From the NCBI GenBank assembly GCA_030710605.1, contig CP092876.1:61442115-61506114 (forward strand): 64,000 nt of DNA. Reading direction: 5' to 3'. The translations under genes were made by a program, and so were the position numbers. The notes under the pieces are model-generated. The model was given only the letters and a program-made list of their open reading frames with translations. It had not been told where the DNA came from and did not search any database. The stretch comes from Cordylochernes scorpioides (taxonomy: Eukaryota; Arthropoda; Arachnida; Pseudoscorpiones; Chernetidae). Position 1 is the stretch's first letter; each line of letters opens with the position of its first letter. Shown here one piece after another: positions 42,500 to 52,996 of this stretch.

Positions 42500-42986
42500 T
42501 TTGTAAAAATAGTTTTATAAAATTTGAATAATTTATAGAGCAATTAGGTTGATAATTCAGGTAATCCTGTCGACTTATTGTTATGAATATTTTGTGTTGT
42601 TGTTAGATTAGGCTTGATAAGACAAAGGATCGATAAGATAAAGGGTTGAGGTGCAGTCGTGATAAAAAAGATAATTATTTACCGTCAAGTAGCTTTTATT
42701 TTCAATTACTTGAGGAAAGATTACACATTAGTTAGTTTCACATTATATAGAATTTATAAGGTTAATCCTATATTAGTGATTTAAAAGGATAGATATGTTA
42801 ACTACGCATATTTAAAACAAAACTATACCACAAAACTGAAAGTCTTTCTAAAAACGATTATAACAAAAGTAAAATTATCAATGAATAAAATAATAAATAT
42901 ATATTTTTAAATAAAGAAATATTTGAGGTTTTTAGATTATATATATATATATTATATATATATAATATTTTTAGATTATATAATAT
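42500..42986 (-). repeat. 5' LTR/leader region of the outer gypsy element (E1)
   Basis: Its upper part (42864-42986) is the direct repeat shared with 32608-32723. 42500-42863 has no partner and is either the rest of a longer LTR or a leader. No clear primer site was identified. It ends in TA microsatellites. Confidence 0.5.
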
Positions 42987-43110
42987 ATATATATATAGAC
43001 AATACTACACACGCCTATAAATATAAATTAATACATAGCAATAATGCGCCATCTATAAGATACATATTAAAACACCAAAACGCGAATGTTTCTTTTTATA
43101 AATAAATTAA

Positions 43111-43309
43111 ACTTCTACTGTCCTTACCGCGATGAAAAAATATTGGGAGGGCTTGACTTATCAGTGGTGAACCCTCCCAGCCGTTTCCCTCCCAAGCAAA
43201 ATGATCCAATACAGTATTAGAACTCTAAAGAGGCAGTCTGGTAGATTAAATTGGTGAAACCGCTGGCAGGGTTCACCACTGATAAGCCAAGCCTTCCCAA
43301 TATTTTTTA
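43111..43309. mobile_element. Long-TIR MITE, family M (E1)
   Basis: Left arm from 43111 ('acttctactgtccttaccgc', then 'atcagtggtgaaccctccca') and right arm ending near 43309 ('gttcaccactgataagccaa') are inverted. The middle 'aatgatccaatacagtatta' is shared with 3520 and 49771. No coding capacity. Confidence 0.75.
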
Positions 43310-43369
43310 GATTGCCAATTTAATGTGTATTTGAATTTATTTAATATATATATATAATATATTCTCAAA

Positions 43370-43699
43370 ATGGATTCAATTAAAGCACCCGAATTTTGGC
43401 CAAACGATCCAGAATTGTGGTTCATAACATTGGAATCACAATTTTTATTGAACAAGCCAAGTCCAATTACAAAGGATGACACCAAATTTTCTTATCTAAT
43501 TTCACTTTTACCTCCATCAACTGCCATAGAGGTACGTGAATTCATTATATTACCTCCACCAGACAATAAATACGACGCGCTAAAGAAGGCCATAATTAAA
43601 TGTACCGCTGACAGCGAATTTAAAAAACATCCAAATAATTCTGACAACGCAAGTAGCTACACCACTCGCTATGGACGCCACGTACGTTTTCGACTTTAA
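43370..43699 (+). pseudogene. Gypsy gag start fused to pol end, internal deletion product (E1)
   Basis: 109 residues, starting ATG with FWPNDPELWFITLESQFLL, DDTKFSYLISLLPP and DNKYDALKKAIIK, a conserved gypsy gag N-terminus. After about residue 95 it jumps to TTRYGRHVRFRL and a stop, resembling the end of pol. It is followed by GGCGGGGGAGTGA (43709-43721), a polypurine tract, then an LTR-like start at 43722. All enzyme domains are deleted. Confidence 0.75.
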
Positions 43700-43721
43700 G
43701 TCTTCACTGGCGGGGGAGTGA

Positions 43722-44270
43722 TGTAGCGGCTCCCAAATATTAACTTTTCCTATTTTCATTATAAATTTAATTTGTCTAATAACTATTCAATTTAAATATT
43801 AAAATTATTCATCTTATAAATATATAATGCTTATAAAATATACTTTATTAAAATTATATGAATTAACATTATTATCATATTAATTGTTGCCATATCAATA
43901 TAATAAAATAATTATACATCATTTTAAATTTAAAACATAAATCATATAAAATGTAAATATTTATCTATGATATATCAAACACATATATCTAACATTATAT
44001 AATCTAGAAATGATATTTGACCACACACAGATATAAACAAAAATAACTTCAACATGTAGTATACACCAATTTAACCCTTCTGATAATTTGTATAAATAAA
44101 TGTAATTAAAAGTTGATTTTACAATAAATAATTTGTTATCTGACTCCGCCTAGAATTCCATGCCACCCACAAATGTTTTCATATATATTATATAAATATC
44201 TCTCTCGCTCAATTCTTCTCCTCGGAACACGGTTTATATTGAACATCTCAATAAGTCACTTGTTTCCTAA
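43722..44270 (+). repeat. Probable 3' LTR of the gag/pol-fusion element (E1)
   Basis: It starts TGTAGCGGCTCCC right after the purine tract. Its end is unclear; a TATATAAAT at about 44192, a pyrimidine-rich stretch and 'caataagtcacttg' near 44251 look like promoter and poly(A) regions, so the end is placed near 44270. No 5' partner is seen. Confidence 0.45.
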
Positions 44271-44372
44271 TATGTTTAGTGTCGAAAGAAAAAAAAATGA
44301 TGTATATAAGAATTTGCAATTATTTTATATTATAATATATTCAAACCTACTATTTTGCATACTATACATATA

Positions 44373-44545
44373 CAGTAAAACTTCTCTTTAAAAGACCCCT
44401 AGTTGCAGAGCAAAAAGTCCTTTATGTAGAGGTATCCTCTTACCGGAGAGTTGTTATATAGTAAAATGGTAATTTTGACAATGAAAAATGTCCTTTGTAG
44501 AGAGTTGTTCTCTAGAAAGAGTGTCCTCTAATGAAGGTTTGACTG
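44373..44545. mobile_element. Pogo/Tigger-like MITE (E1)
   Basis: Ends are inverted: CAGTAAAACTTCTCTTTAAA on the left, and on the right the reverse complement of CAGTCAAACCTTCATTAGAG. Preceded by TA. The interior has repeated 'gtcct' boxes and no ORF. Pogo-type TIRs have this form. Confidence 0.65.
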
Positions 44546-45784
44546 TTTGTTCAATATAATTTGAAGAATAATTAAAATATATATTCAAATAAAAGTTAGG
44601 AATCATTATGAAAGCAGGCACACGTACATTTAGAAGAGTGGCACGCTAGATTCTACCACAACTTTCGACCTCAAAATGGGCAAAGCAACCTGCTGAATTA
44701 AAGAATATATATAAGCGGAGGAAAAGACGTACATTTAAAATATATTTACATAAGAATATTAAGTTATATTGAGCTTGAGCATCCAATGAACTCTGAGAAT
44801 ACCACATCACATCTCTAATTAGCTTTAAAACAAATTTGAAACAGAAATTCAAGCGGTAAAAGTAATTTGAAATATATTGGATTCAGATGGGAATTCTTTT
44901 GGTTGAGAGGAGTTAAAAGAGAGAGAGAGAGAGATATCGAAAAACGCCAAATAGTCTTGAGGTGTGGGATTGAATTGACCCAGAAATTACATCACTGCTA
45001 AGATATTGAATTTTAATTTTTCTATGTTTATATAAACGTAGATAATATTTAAAAGTGTATTTTATATATGATAGGTTCACAAAGTACTATTAACACTAAG
45101 CTTCTGTTATGGGTTAATATATAGATAACCATACAATCTGCATATACCAAACATAGTTTGAGTCAAAAGACTATACATGGATCTATATTTTTCCTCTTTA
45201 CAGTAAAGGTACGCTCTTTTTTATAGTTTATATAATTGATTTGGTTTGAATATAAGTAATTCAAAACAAACATAAAGTGTCCTTTACCGAAAATGCATAA
45301 GTCGAGTATTCTCGTTTCCCTATTATCAAATATAAAAACTCTTCCTGGGGAATATATATAGGCACCTACATATAGGACCTGGATCAGCAACAGTTGAATG
45401 GCTAGGCCAGTTTGATATACCATACCGTTCTAATATTGTAATGAGAATTTATGTTAAGATAGTATAGGATGCAAATGGAAAGAAATTTTGGCATTAAAAT
45501 TTTGAAAATATCTCTCTAAATTTTATTCAAATATTTAAGGGACATATTGCCAACAATGATTCCAAAAATGCTGGTATTTAACCAGGGAAGCGTAATACAA
45601 TAGTAGAATGGGATATGATAGATTCAAGTAGCTAATCCGATCAGAGAGTTTTAAGCTCTCCCGATATTTTCTCGTTGCAGAATGAGAAGTAGGATATTGT
45701 TTTATTTGAAAAGGAATTAATCGCATTATATAATATTCCTGTTCCTTCACGGCCTGAAATTAATGCAAATAAATATGTATTTAA
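44546..45784. other. AT-rich stretch, no gene (E1)
   Basis: Only short unsupported ORFs. A (GA)n tract occurs near 44919-44934. Confidence 0.55.
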
Positions 45785-45971
45785 CAGGAGTCGGCAAACT
45801 GCGGCTCTTTGAATGTGAAGCTGCAGCACTTTATATAGTTCCATACGCAAATATTATTTATGTGAGTGTTATTTATTGTTGGCAAGAAAAAAATTGTGGC
45901 TCTTTGAAAACTTTGAAATTTTGTAAATTGTAATTTTTGACTCTTCTGACTCAATATTTTGCCGACCCTTG
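45785..45971. mobile_element. hAT-like MITE (E1)
   Basis: It begins CAGGAGTCGGCAAACT and ends TTTGCCGACCCTTG, the inverted ends typical of non-autonomous hAT elements. 187 bp, no ORF. The flanking 8 bases (gtatttaa/gtctatac) agree only partly. Confidence 0.65.
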
Positions 45972-46205
45972 GTCTATACAATTGTAAAAGCATACATGTA
46001 TGACAGCGCAAGTGTCCTTCGGGGGGCATAGCGCTTTAAATTGAAATAAATAAATATATTATAACCCTAATAAACATTAATAATAATTATAATATAAAAT
46101 TTAAAAACGGTTATCTAAAACCAAGGCATCGAAGGTTCTGAAAACATTGTTTCATATGACCTTGTATTACCTTGTAAAATATTTTTGACGTGCATGTATC
46201 TTTGT

Positions 46206-46716
46206 GAAATAAAACAATTTCTACTGCCCTTACTGCAATAATAAAATAATAGGAGGGCATGGCTCATCGGTGGTGAACCCTCTCAGCGGTTTTGCCAGTT
46301 TAATCAATCATACCGATGTGATATTGTATTTGGATGTTTCACCTTTATACCGATACTAGAACTAAACTATTGGTAAAGGTAATTTGATTGAACTATGGAA
46401 ACAATTGAAGAAATTAGAAATCAAACAATTATAAATATTTGACATGTTTCGTTGCTCTTTTGCAATGCTTCAATTGCAAGAGCAATATAGGTATTTTTTA
46501 TGCTGTTCTCAAAGCTTTTGTGCATAGTTCAAACATAATACCTTTACCAAGAGTTTAGCTCTAGTATCGGCATGAAGGTGAAACAACCAAATTTAATATT
46601 ACATAGGTATAATAGATTAAACTGGCGAAAACGCTGGGACAATTCTCCACTGATGAGCTTGGCCCCCTATTATTTCGTCACCGCAGTAAGGGAAATATAG
46701 AAATTTGTTTTATTTC
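46206..46716. mobile_element. Long-TIR element, family M, 511 bp with nested palindrome
   Basis: About 95-bp arms, from 'gaaataaaacaatttctact' on the left to its inverted counterpart ending 'tttgttttatttc'. Inside lies a second inverted pair ('accgatactagaactaaact' near 46351 against 46546-46575), so nearly the whole element can fold back. No transposase. Confidence 0.75.
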
Positions 46717-48844
46717 AAAAAGAAACATACGCGTCAATTATTTTTATAAAAGAGGGCGTTTTAGAGCATCATATTTATACCTTTCTATATCCAAGCGAAT
46801 CATTTGAAGAAATACTGAATGATCGATACCAAGATTCCTCAATATAAATCAAAATACATAGGATAAATCCTATTATATATATATATATATATATATTCAA
46901 TGAATGATTCATTTCATTGTCAGCTATAAAAAAGAGGCAATGTTGAATCTTCATCAAAACATGATTAGTAAAATCTTCCATTTTTGTGGAATTATAAATG
47001 TTTTGGTAATGGGAAATTTTGAAAGTGCTTGATAAAAGTGAAGAGTTGATGCCTTTTAGATTTATTATTGTATTATTTTATAATATGAATTATAAAATAA
47101 TTGAAATTTGATATAAAACAATCAACAATGTTTTAGACGAATACACATAAAAACTAATATCTTAAATTTGACGTGAAAATATCGCTAAAAGTGTAAAATA
47201 GATAAATGTAAAAGCAACTAGGTTACCTGTTGAATGTGGTTAGTATCTCCGAAGTTATTAATGTCTTAGGTTATAAAGAAATGGTAGAACACCTAGTTGT
47301 TTGATTGGAACGGAGAAATGGGTTAATTTCCACAAGATGATGAGTATTCCTTTTGGTTATTGTTGAAATACGCAATTTAGAAATTTGAAGAATATTTAAA
47401 AAGTACAGTTTGAGCTTATATGACGTCCAGTTTCTTATTGCGATCAATTATTCTAAAATAATCTATGTTCGACCTGATTTGAAAAAAGTATTTGTTCTTC
47501 AAATATTTCTTTTCTTATTTTTTCTTAAATCTTCTCTCGTTAATTTTTATTTAAATATATAAAAAATATCCGAAGTGTCTCTTCAATATTAGAAACATCA
47601 TAGTTGTTGATTGGTATTGAACAAGCTGAAGATGACTTCATTTTTGTTTAAATTAATTGACGAAGCTTTGAGGGGTTCTTCACTTCGTATGAACATTTTA
47701 TAAGTATGTTCACAGATTACGTTTTACAAATCCACAAGCTTTTTACCAAAATATTTGTTTTTTCTTATATTCATTAATACGTAATATTCATTTATCAATA
47801 GTTATTTTTTTCTTCGTTCACGATAATATTTTCAAAGTTTTTGTCCTTCATTTATAATTTAGATAACTAAATTGACATTATTGACTGTTTCATACCTTTG
47901 TAGGCTAACTTAGGATTCTTGGTTGTTTTCACAAAAGAATAGAACGGTATTGATTACATTTGGAAGGGAATGCCCTGTTGATCATATTGATCCTGATAAT
48001 AATCAATAGATATTCAAATTATAGATTGTACCTAAGTACAATTTGGGGACTTGACTACTTCCTATATATATATATATCCTGGTCGGTGTGACAGTAGAAT
48101 ACTTCTGAAGACGTAAATGGGATTCTTGAAAATAATTCTGAGAGGAAAGAGGTTTTGCCAAACAGTTAGCCATCTGTTGCAAGCATAGAATAAAGTAATC
48201 ACTAAATTTAAGTTTTAGTAAAATATATAGGCCTAAGTATATTAAAAATGAAAAATTTTATCCGAGTAGAATTTTACAAACAATGAGTAAATTTAGAAAG
48301 ATAGATAAAAGTTAAAGAAAATCGAGTCTTTGTGTCGCCAATGGTTAAATAGGTTATCAAGATTCTATTAGATAATAATAAAGAATGATCGAGTTGGAAA
48401 GCTCACACCCTGCCTTATCCATTTAAAATGATATCCTAAAGCAGTTTATATAATCAAAATCCTAATCTCGGCGACCTCTAGTGTTGAAAATCGATACAAA
48501 TACCTTGAATTGATTCTTCAAAATTATTCTTATAGACTTTAAACGCCAATGATGAAAATATAATAGGATAGCATTGCTCATAAATGATGAACCCTCATTG
48601 TTTTTGTTTTTTTTGCCAGTTAATCTACGTTCTGATATTGCATAAGAACGAATTTTTAAATTGACTTCATTTATTAAGCGGAGAATACACAGCGATTAAA
48701 GGAACTATAGACATAAACTTTTTAAATAACGATTAAAGTATAAAATAATTCTGAGATCGCATAACAAGATCTTTATAGGCAATACGTAACTGTTAATATA
48801 GGTAAATATTTTGAAAATAGAGCAATCTATAAAAAAATCTTTAA

Positions 48845-48887
48845 TTAAAAAGGCATATATTTTTTGATCCAATATATGCCTTTTTAA
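48845..48887. repeat. Perfect 17-bp palindromic hairpin, A2 only
   Basis: TTAAAAAGGCATATATT at 48845-48861 and its exact complement at 48871-48887. The surrounding stretch of about 80 bp differs from A1, where a different insertion tail is found. Confidence 0.7.
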
Positions 48888-49239
48888 ATCAATAGGTAAA
48901 TATATATTTGCTTTGATAGAAGCTTATGTTCATAGTTCCCATAATAATTTTACCCTTATCCCTCAAAAAATAAAATTTATATGAGAAAAATGAAAAAAAA
49001 AAAATTAAATATAAAACTAGTAAAGAGGAGATCAAAATGGCGAAATTTCTGGGAAGAATTACCTTTGATACCCTGCTATTTCCATTTTACCGTCTCTAGA
49101 AATAGTTCTTAGTTATAAAAATAGCATTAGAGTTTGAAGCGATTTTGACTAATAGATTCACAATTACACCAAATATTTGTTTTAGAAATATTAATAATAG
49201 TAAAATATTAATTAATGTTCACTTTCTCTCTCTCAATAA

Positions 49240-49897
49240 TGATTAAAATATGATTCATCAGTGGCGACCTCTCCAGAAGTTTGACAGTTTGATCTACCAA
49301 ACCTTACTATACTGTGACATATGGAGGAACAATATGATGTAGTCATTCTCACATTCAGATGACGTACCTTAGATGTAACAGAGCTCAGTGTGGATTTATA
49401 AACTGTATAGAAAACTACTGCTTCAAAAACGCTATTGTCAATTAAAATAAAACCCAGGACTCGAGACACCTACTGTTGGAAAGCCCACTCTTCTTCAGCG
49501 CTAGATAACAAACAGTTATAAATGTTGATATATATGTATTTTTAAATACCAGAGAGAATTATCACATATTTAACCATTTTGTAAATATATTTATGATTAT
49601 CTTTCTAAACTGGAAGGATCAGGTTTATAATATATTTATTGTTTCTCTTTTTATTATTATTAATAATTTGTATTTAAATGTAATTCTACTGTCCTAAAAG
49701 CTTATGTCTGTAGTTTGCTTAAATACCATTTCTAAGATTCCACCACTCAGTGTAGCATATATAAACAGAATGATCCAATACAGTATTAGAGCTCTATAGA
49801 AGCGGTCTGGTAGATTAAATTGGCGAAACCGCTGGGAGGGTTCACCACTGATGAGCCTAGCCCTACCAATATTTTTAATTGCTGTAAGGACAGTAGA
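49240..49897. mobile_element. Long-TIR element family M with internal cargo, A2 copy
   Basis: Counterpart of 2984-3655. Arms near 49250-49310 and 49768-49897; the retroelement fragment lies between. The outer end of the right arm is cut after 'cagtagaa' by the E2 junction. Confidence 0.6.
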
Positions 49898-51116
49898 AAG
49901 AAGGATCCTCTTCTTACTTCTTTGCATCGTCTTTCGTGTCAATCCACACGGTCACATGTTCGGAAGAGATTTCCTAGTCTTCTCTCTCCCAGATGTAACC
50001 AGACTGTCTGGAATACCGTTTTTTGGCGCCTGTCCTCTCACGCCTGGATCATCCCCCGCAGCTGGAGTCCATCCATTTTTCCCCAACTTCCCTCTGGGAT
50101 CTTGGCCCCTTGGTTAGCTTTTAATACAGTAAGGAGGGGTTTGACCAAAAGTAAGAAAACTATTTAAAGGTGAGGTGTTGATATCAAAAAAGGCATACTC
50201 TAACTTATCACAAAGGCATTCTAGATGGCAGAGCGCCATCAAGTCGAATAAATATAAACTGAACGTTGATTTAAAATTGTATTGTGTCAACCCAATGTGT
50301 GTGTGTGTGTGTGTTTTGATGAATCAGGTAGAGCCAACTATGTACGCGTTTCGGGATATTTTATCTTCGTTAGTGTGGTGCAGGATTCACTTCGGTGAAC
50401 AAATATTTGATATAAGATACTTCTTGAGAAATCTAGAAAAGGGTAGTTACGGCCATATTCGCATATTTACGCAAGCCGTGTCTTAGCCTTAAGTGAAAGC
50501 AAATCTCAAAACAATGTTGTCTTTAATTTGTTTTTAATATCAACAGCTGACAATTTTAATTTTATTTATTTGATTGATATTATTTTTCACATGTTTAGCG
50601 TATTTAGGCCAGTTTGGCCTCAAAAGTAAAATTATCAATGAATAAAATAATAAATATATATTTTTAAATAAAGAAATATTTGAGGTTTTTAGATTATATA
50701 TATATATATATATAATATTTTTAGATTATATAATATTTCCCCCCTGTGAAAAAAGATTTTAAAATATTAAAATTTTAAAATAAAATTGGTAATTAAAAAT
50801 AATTAATTAAACGAAATCAATAAATCTATAGAAATAATTAAAAATGAAACAATAAAAATCAATACGCACATTTTTTCAAAATAAACAAAAGAAAGTTTGT
50901 TTACAAATAATTTATATAATTATGAAATTATAATAAAAGTATATATAAGAAATATTAATGAGTGAAATATATCAAAATGTATATGAAGCAAAAAGGTATT
51001 TTAAATTTGAGTAATTATGACATTATGGTAGTTACACTTCAAAGTATCAAAAGCAGTAGAAAATGTTATTTTTACATGGTTGAGTAATGAAACGCTAATA
51101 GATGTATGGAGTGACA

Positions 51117-52514
51117 TTAAGTTATTTGTGAAGGCTTAAGAATTGGTGCTGATATTTGTTCTTCATTGTCCATGTCGAAAATATGGCCGTCCTGTAAAAA
51201 ACATGGTTTATCATCAATATCTATTAACTTTGTGTTAGAATTTTGATTTACTATAAAGTCATTTTCTAGGTTAGTGCTATAGTGAAGTAAAAAATCTGTT
51301 TCTGGGTAAAATAATTTAAGTTTATTAGAGTGTATAATTTCTTTTTGTTTTCTTTGGGGTAAATTGGGTTTATTAATTTCATATGTGACTGGAGAAAGTT
51401 GTTTTAAAATAGTAAATGGGCCTATATATCTTTGTGTTAATTTACCAGTGTTTGGATAAATAAAGGTTTTTACTAATACCTGATCTCCTTCTTTAAAAAT
51501 GGGTTCTGGGTGTTTAATATCATAAAGTTGTTTGCTGTGTTCATGGGATTTTATGGTTCTTTCAATGGCTAATTTTCTTGCCTTTTCTATTGGTGTATGT
51601 GTTTCTGTGCCATGTTCTATATACTGTGGTTGTATTCCATAGTATAAGAATTTAGGTGTAAAGCCTGTTTTGGTATGTACTGTTTCATTATAGCTTTCAG
51701 TAATTTTAGGAATATATTTTGTCAAAGGAATCTTTAAATTAGCATTATATTCACATCTTAACCTATTAATGATAGTGGAATTTAGTCTTTCTACTTTTGC
51801 ATTTGTTTCTGGATGATGGGAAATGGTGAGTAGATGCTTAACATTATTTCTTTCTAAAAAGTGTTTAAATTTTCTGCTAAAAAAAGCTGCATTTCTATCT
51901 GTTATTAATATTTCAGGCCTATTAATTTGGAATAAATTTCTTAGACAAGTTATATAAGAATCAGTTGATACAGATTTTGTTGGAAAAGCCCAAAGGAATC
52001 TACTGTGATGATCTACTATCATATGGATACTGTGTCTAGTTGTCCCATAATTATGTAACCCGCCCAATGTATCTAAAGAAAAAATGTGATTTGGGTGTGT
52101 GGCTATTGGCATCTGTTGTAGTGGTCCATAAACAATTCTGTTATCCCTAGATTTATTAAACTGGCAAGTTTCACAATGTTTGGTGTAATAAGCAATATCC
52201 CTAGTCATATGTCGCCAATAATAGTGTGGAGAAATTATTTTAGTCATTTGAGTTGTTCCAATATGTCCATGCTTTGTATGTACTTTTCTTAATAATTTGT
52301 GTCTTAGTGTTTGTGGTACATAAGCTCTTTTAAAACCCTTTCTATTTATAATGTAGAGGCCATTTTGTATTTTAATTTTAGCACTACTAATTTGTTCAGT
52401 TGATTGGTGTTCTTTTAACTCTTTATATTGTTGCACCAGGTTGCGGCTTGGCAGACTCTTCAGCCTTGATTCTCTCCTGTGCTGGGTCTTGCATCTTACC
52501 AGAGCGTGTTTCAA
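51117..52514 (-). CDS. Integrase of the outer gypsy element (E2)
   Basis: 465 residues, identical to 33104-34501: LTR-derived residues 1-29, zinc finger H79/H84/C114/C117, core D148, D206, E242. Confidence 0.85.
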   Translation of the reverse strand: MKHALVRCKTQHRRESRLKSLPSRNLVQQYKELKEHQSTEQISSAKIKIQNGLYIINRKGFKRAYVPQTLRHKLLRKVHTKHGHIGTTQMTKIISPHYYWRHMTRDIAYYTKHCETCQFNKSRDNRIVYGPLQQMPIATHPNHIFSLDTLGGLHNYGTTRHSIHMIVDHHSRFLWAFPTKSVSTDSYITCLRNLFQINRPEILITDRNAAFFSRKFKHFLERNNVKHLLTISHHPETNAKVERLNSTIINRLRCEYNANLKIPLTKYIPKITESYNETVHTKTGFTPKFLYYGIQPQYIEHGTETHTPIEKARKLAIERTIKSHEHSKQLYDIKHPEPIFKEGDQVLVKTFIYPNTGKLTQRYIGPFTILKQLSPVTYEINKPNLPQRKQKEIIHSNKLKLFYPETDFLLHYSTNLENDFIVNQNSNTKLIDIDDKPCFLQDGHIFDMDNEEQISAPILKPSQIT

Positions 52515-52747
52515 CCATCCTACAAATTTATAAAAGGGAATAATGAGATAAGTCTACTTTATGTAGCCACCAGAATCCTTTATTTATTTTCTCACATCAA
52601 AGAGAGCAGTGAAGTCACAGTGTACCTAAATACAAATGATGATAATCTAAAAATAATCTGTTTTAAATAAATATCATAGAATATAAAAATAAATAAATAT
52701 ATAATTTAAATTTCAAATATATTAAAAATAATATAATAAATACGCCA

Positions 52748-52996
52748 TTAATCATGATGTAACACTTCCCCCTCTCCAGAGGTCGTCACGTCCTCGTGAG
52801 TTACCTCATCAATTCTCTCAAAATAGGGTTTGAGTCTTGAGACATGGACAATCAATGGGTCTTGGCCAGGATTATCTTTCGGCTCAATTAAGTAATTTAC
52901 GTTAGACAGCTTCTTTAATATTCGATATGGGCCAAAATATTTTCTCAATAGTTTTTCGCATTTTCCGATTTTCCTGACTGGTGTCCAAACTGCCAC
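52748..52996 (-). pseudogene. Frameshifted pol end of the nested element (E2)
   Basis: 82 residues, identical to 34735-34983, with the same one-base shift. Confidence 0.85.

Larger units (their letters stand above)
32608..42986 (-). mobile_element. Outer Ty3/gypsy LTR retrotransposon, interrupted by a nested element (E1)
   Basis: On the minus strand: possible LTR (ends near 42986), leader, gag-protease-RT-RNase H (42499 to 39612), the nested element (34416-39607), then integrase (34411-33104), a purine tract at 32724-32736 (AGGGGGGAAA on the minus strand), and about 116 bp of terminal repeat (32608-32723). The direct repeat 32608-32723 / 42864-42986 is the only LTR-like pair, so the 3' LTR may be truncated. 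No env is seen. Confidence 0.85.
31885..45987. repeat. Unit E1, 14.1 kb identical to E2 at 49898-64000
   Basis: Every ORF compared on both strands is identical and shifted by exactly 18,013 bp, including (TG)9 and TA microsatellite lengths. The left edge is exact: identity begins at 'aagaaggatcc' (31885/49898). The right edge lies beyond the window for E2. This is either a very recent tandem duplication or an assembly duplication. Confidence 0.95.
46778..49897. repeat. Diverged duplicated unit A2
   Basis: Collinear with 131-3655, lacking the 260-bp hairpin insertion. No gene is recognised beyond the relic at about 49367-49690. It is bounded on the left by the family M element at 46206-46716 and ends inside the terminus of another family M element, where E2 begins. 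Confidence 0.85.
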
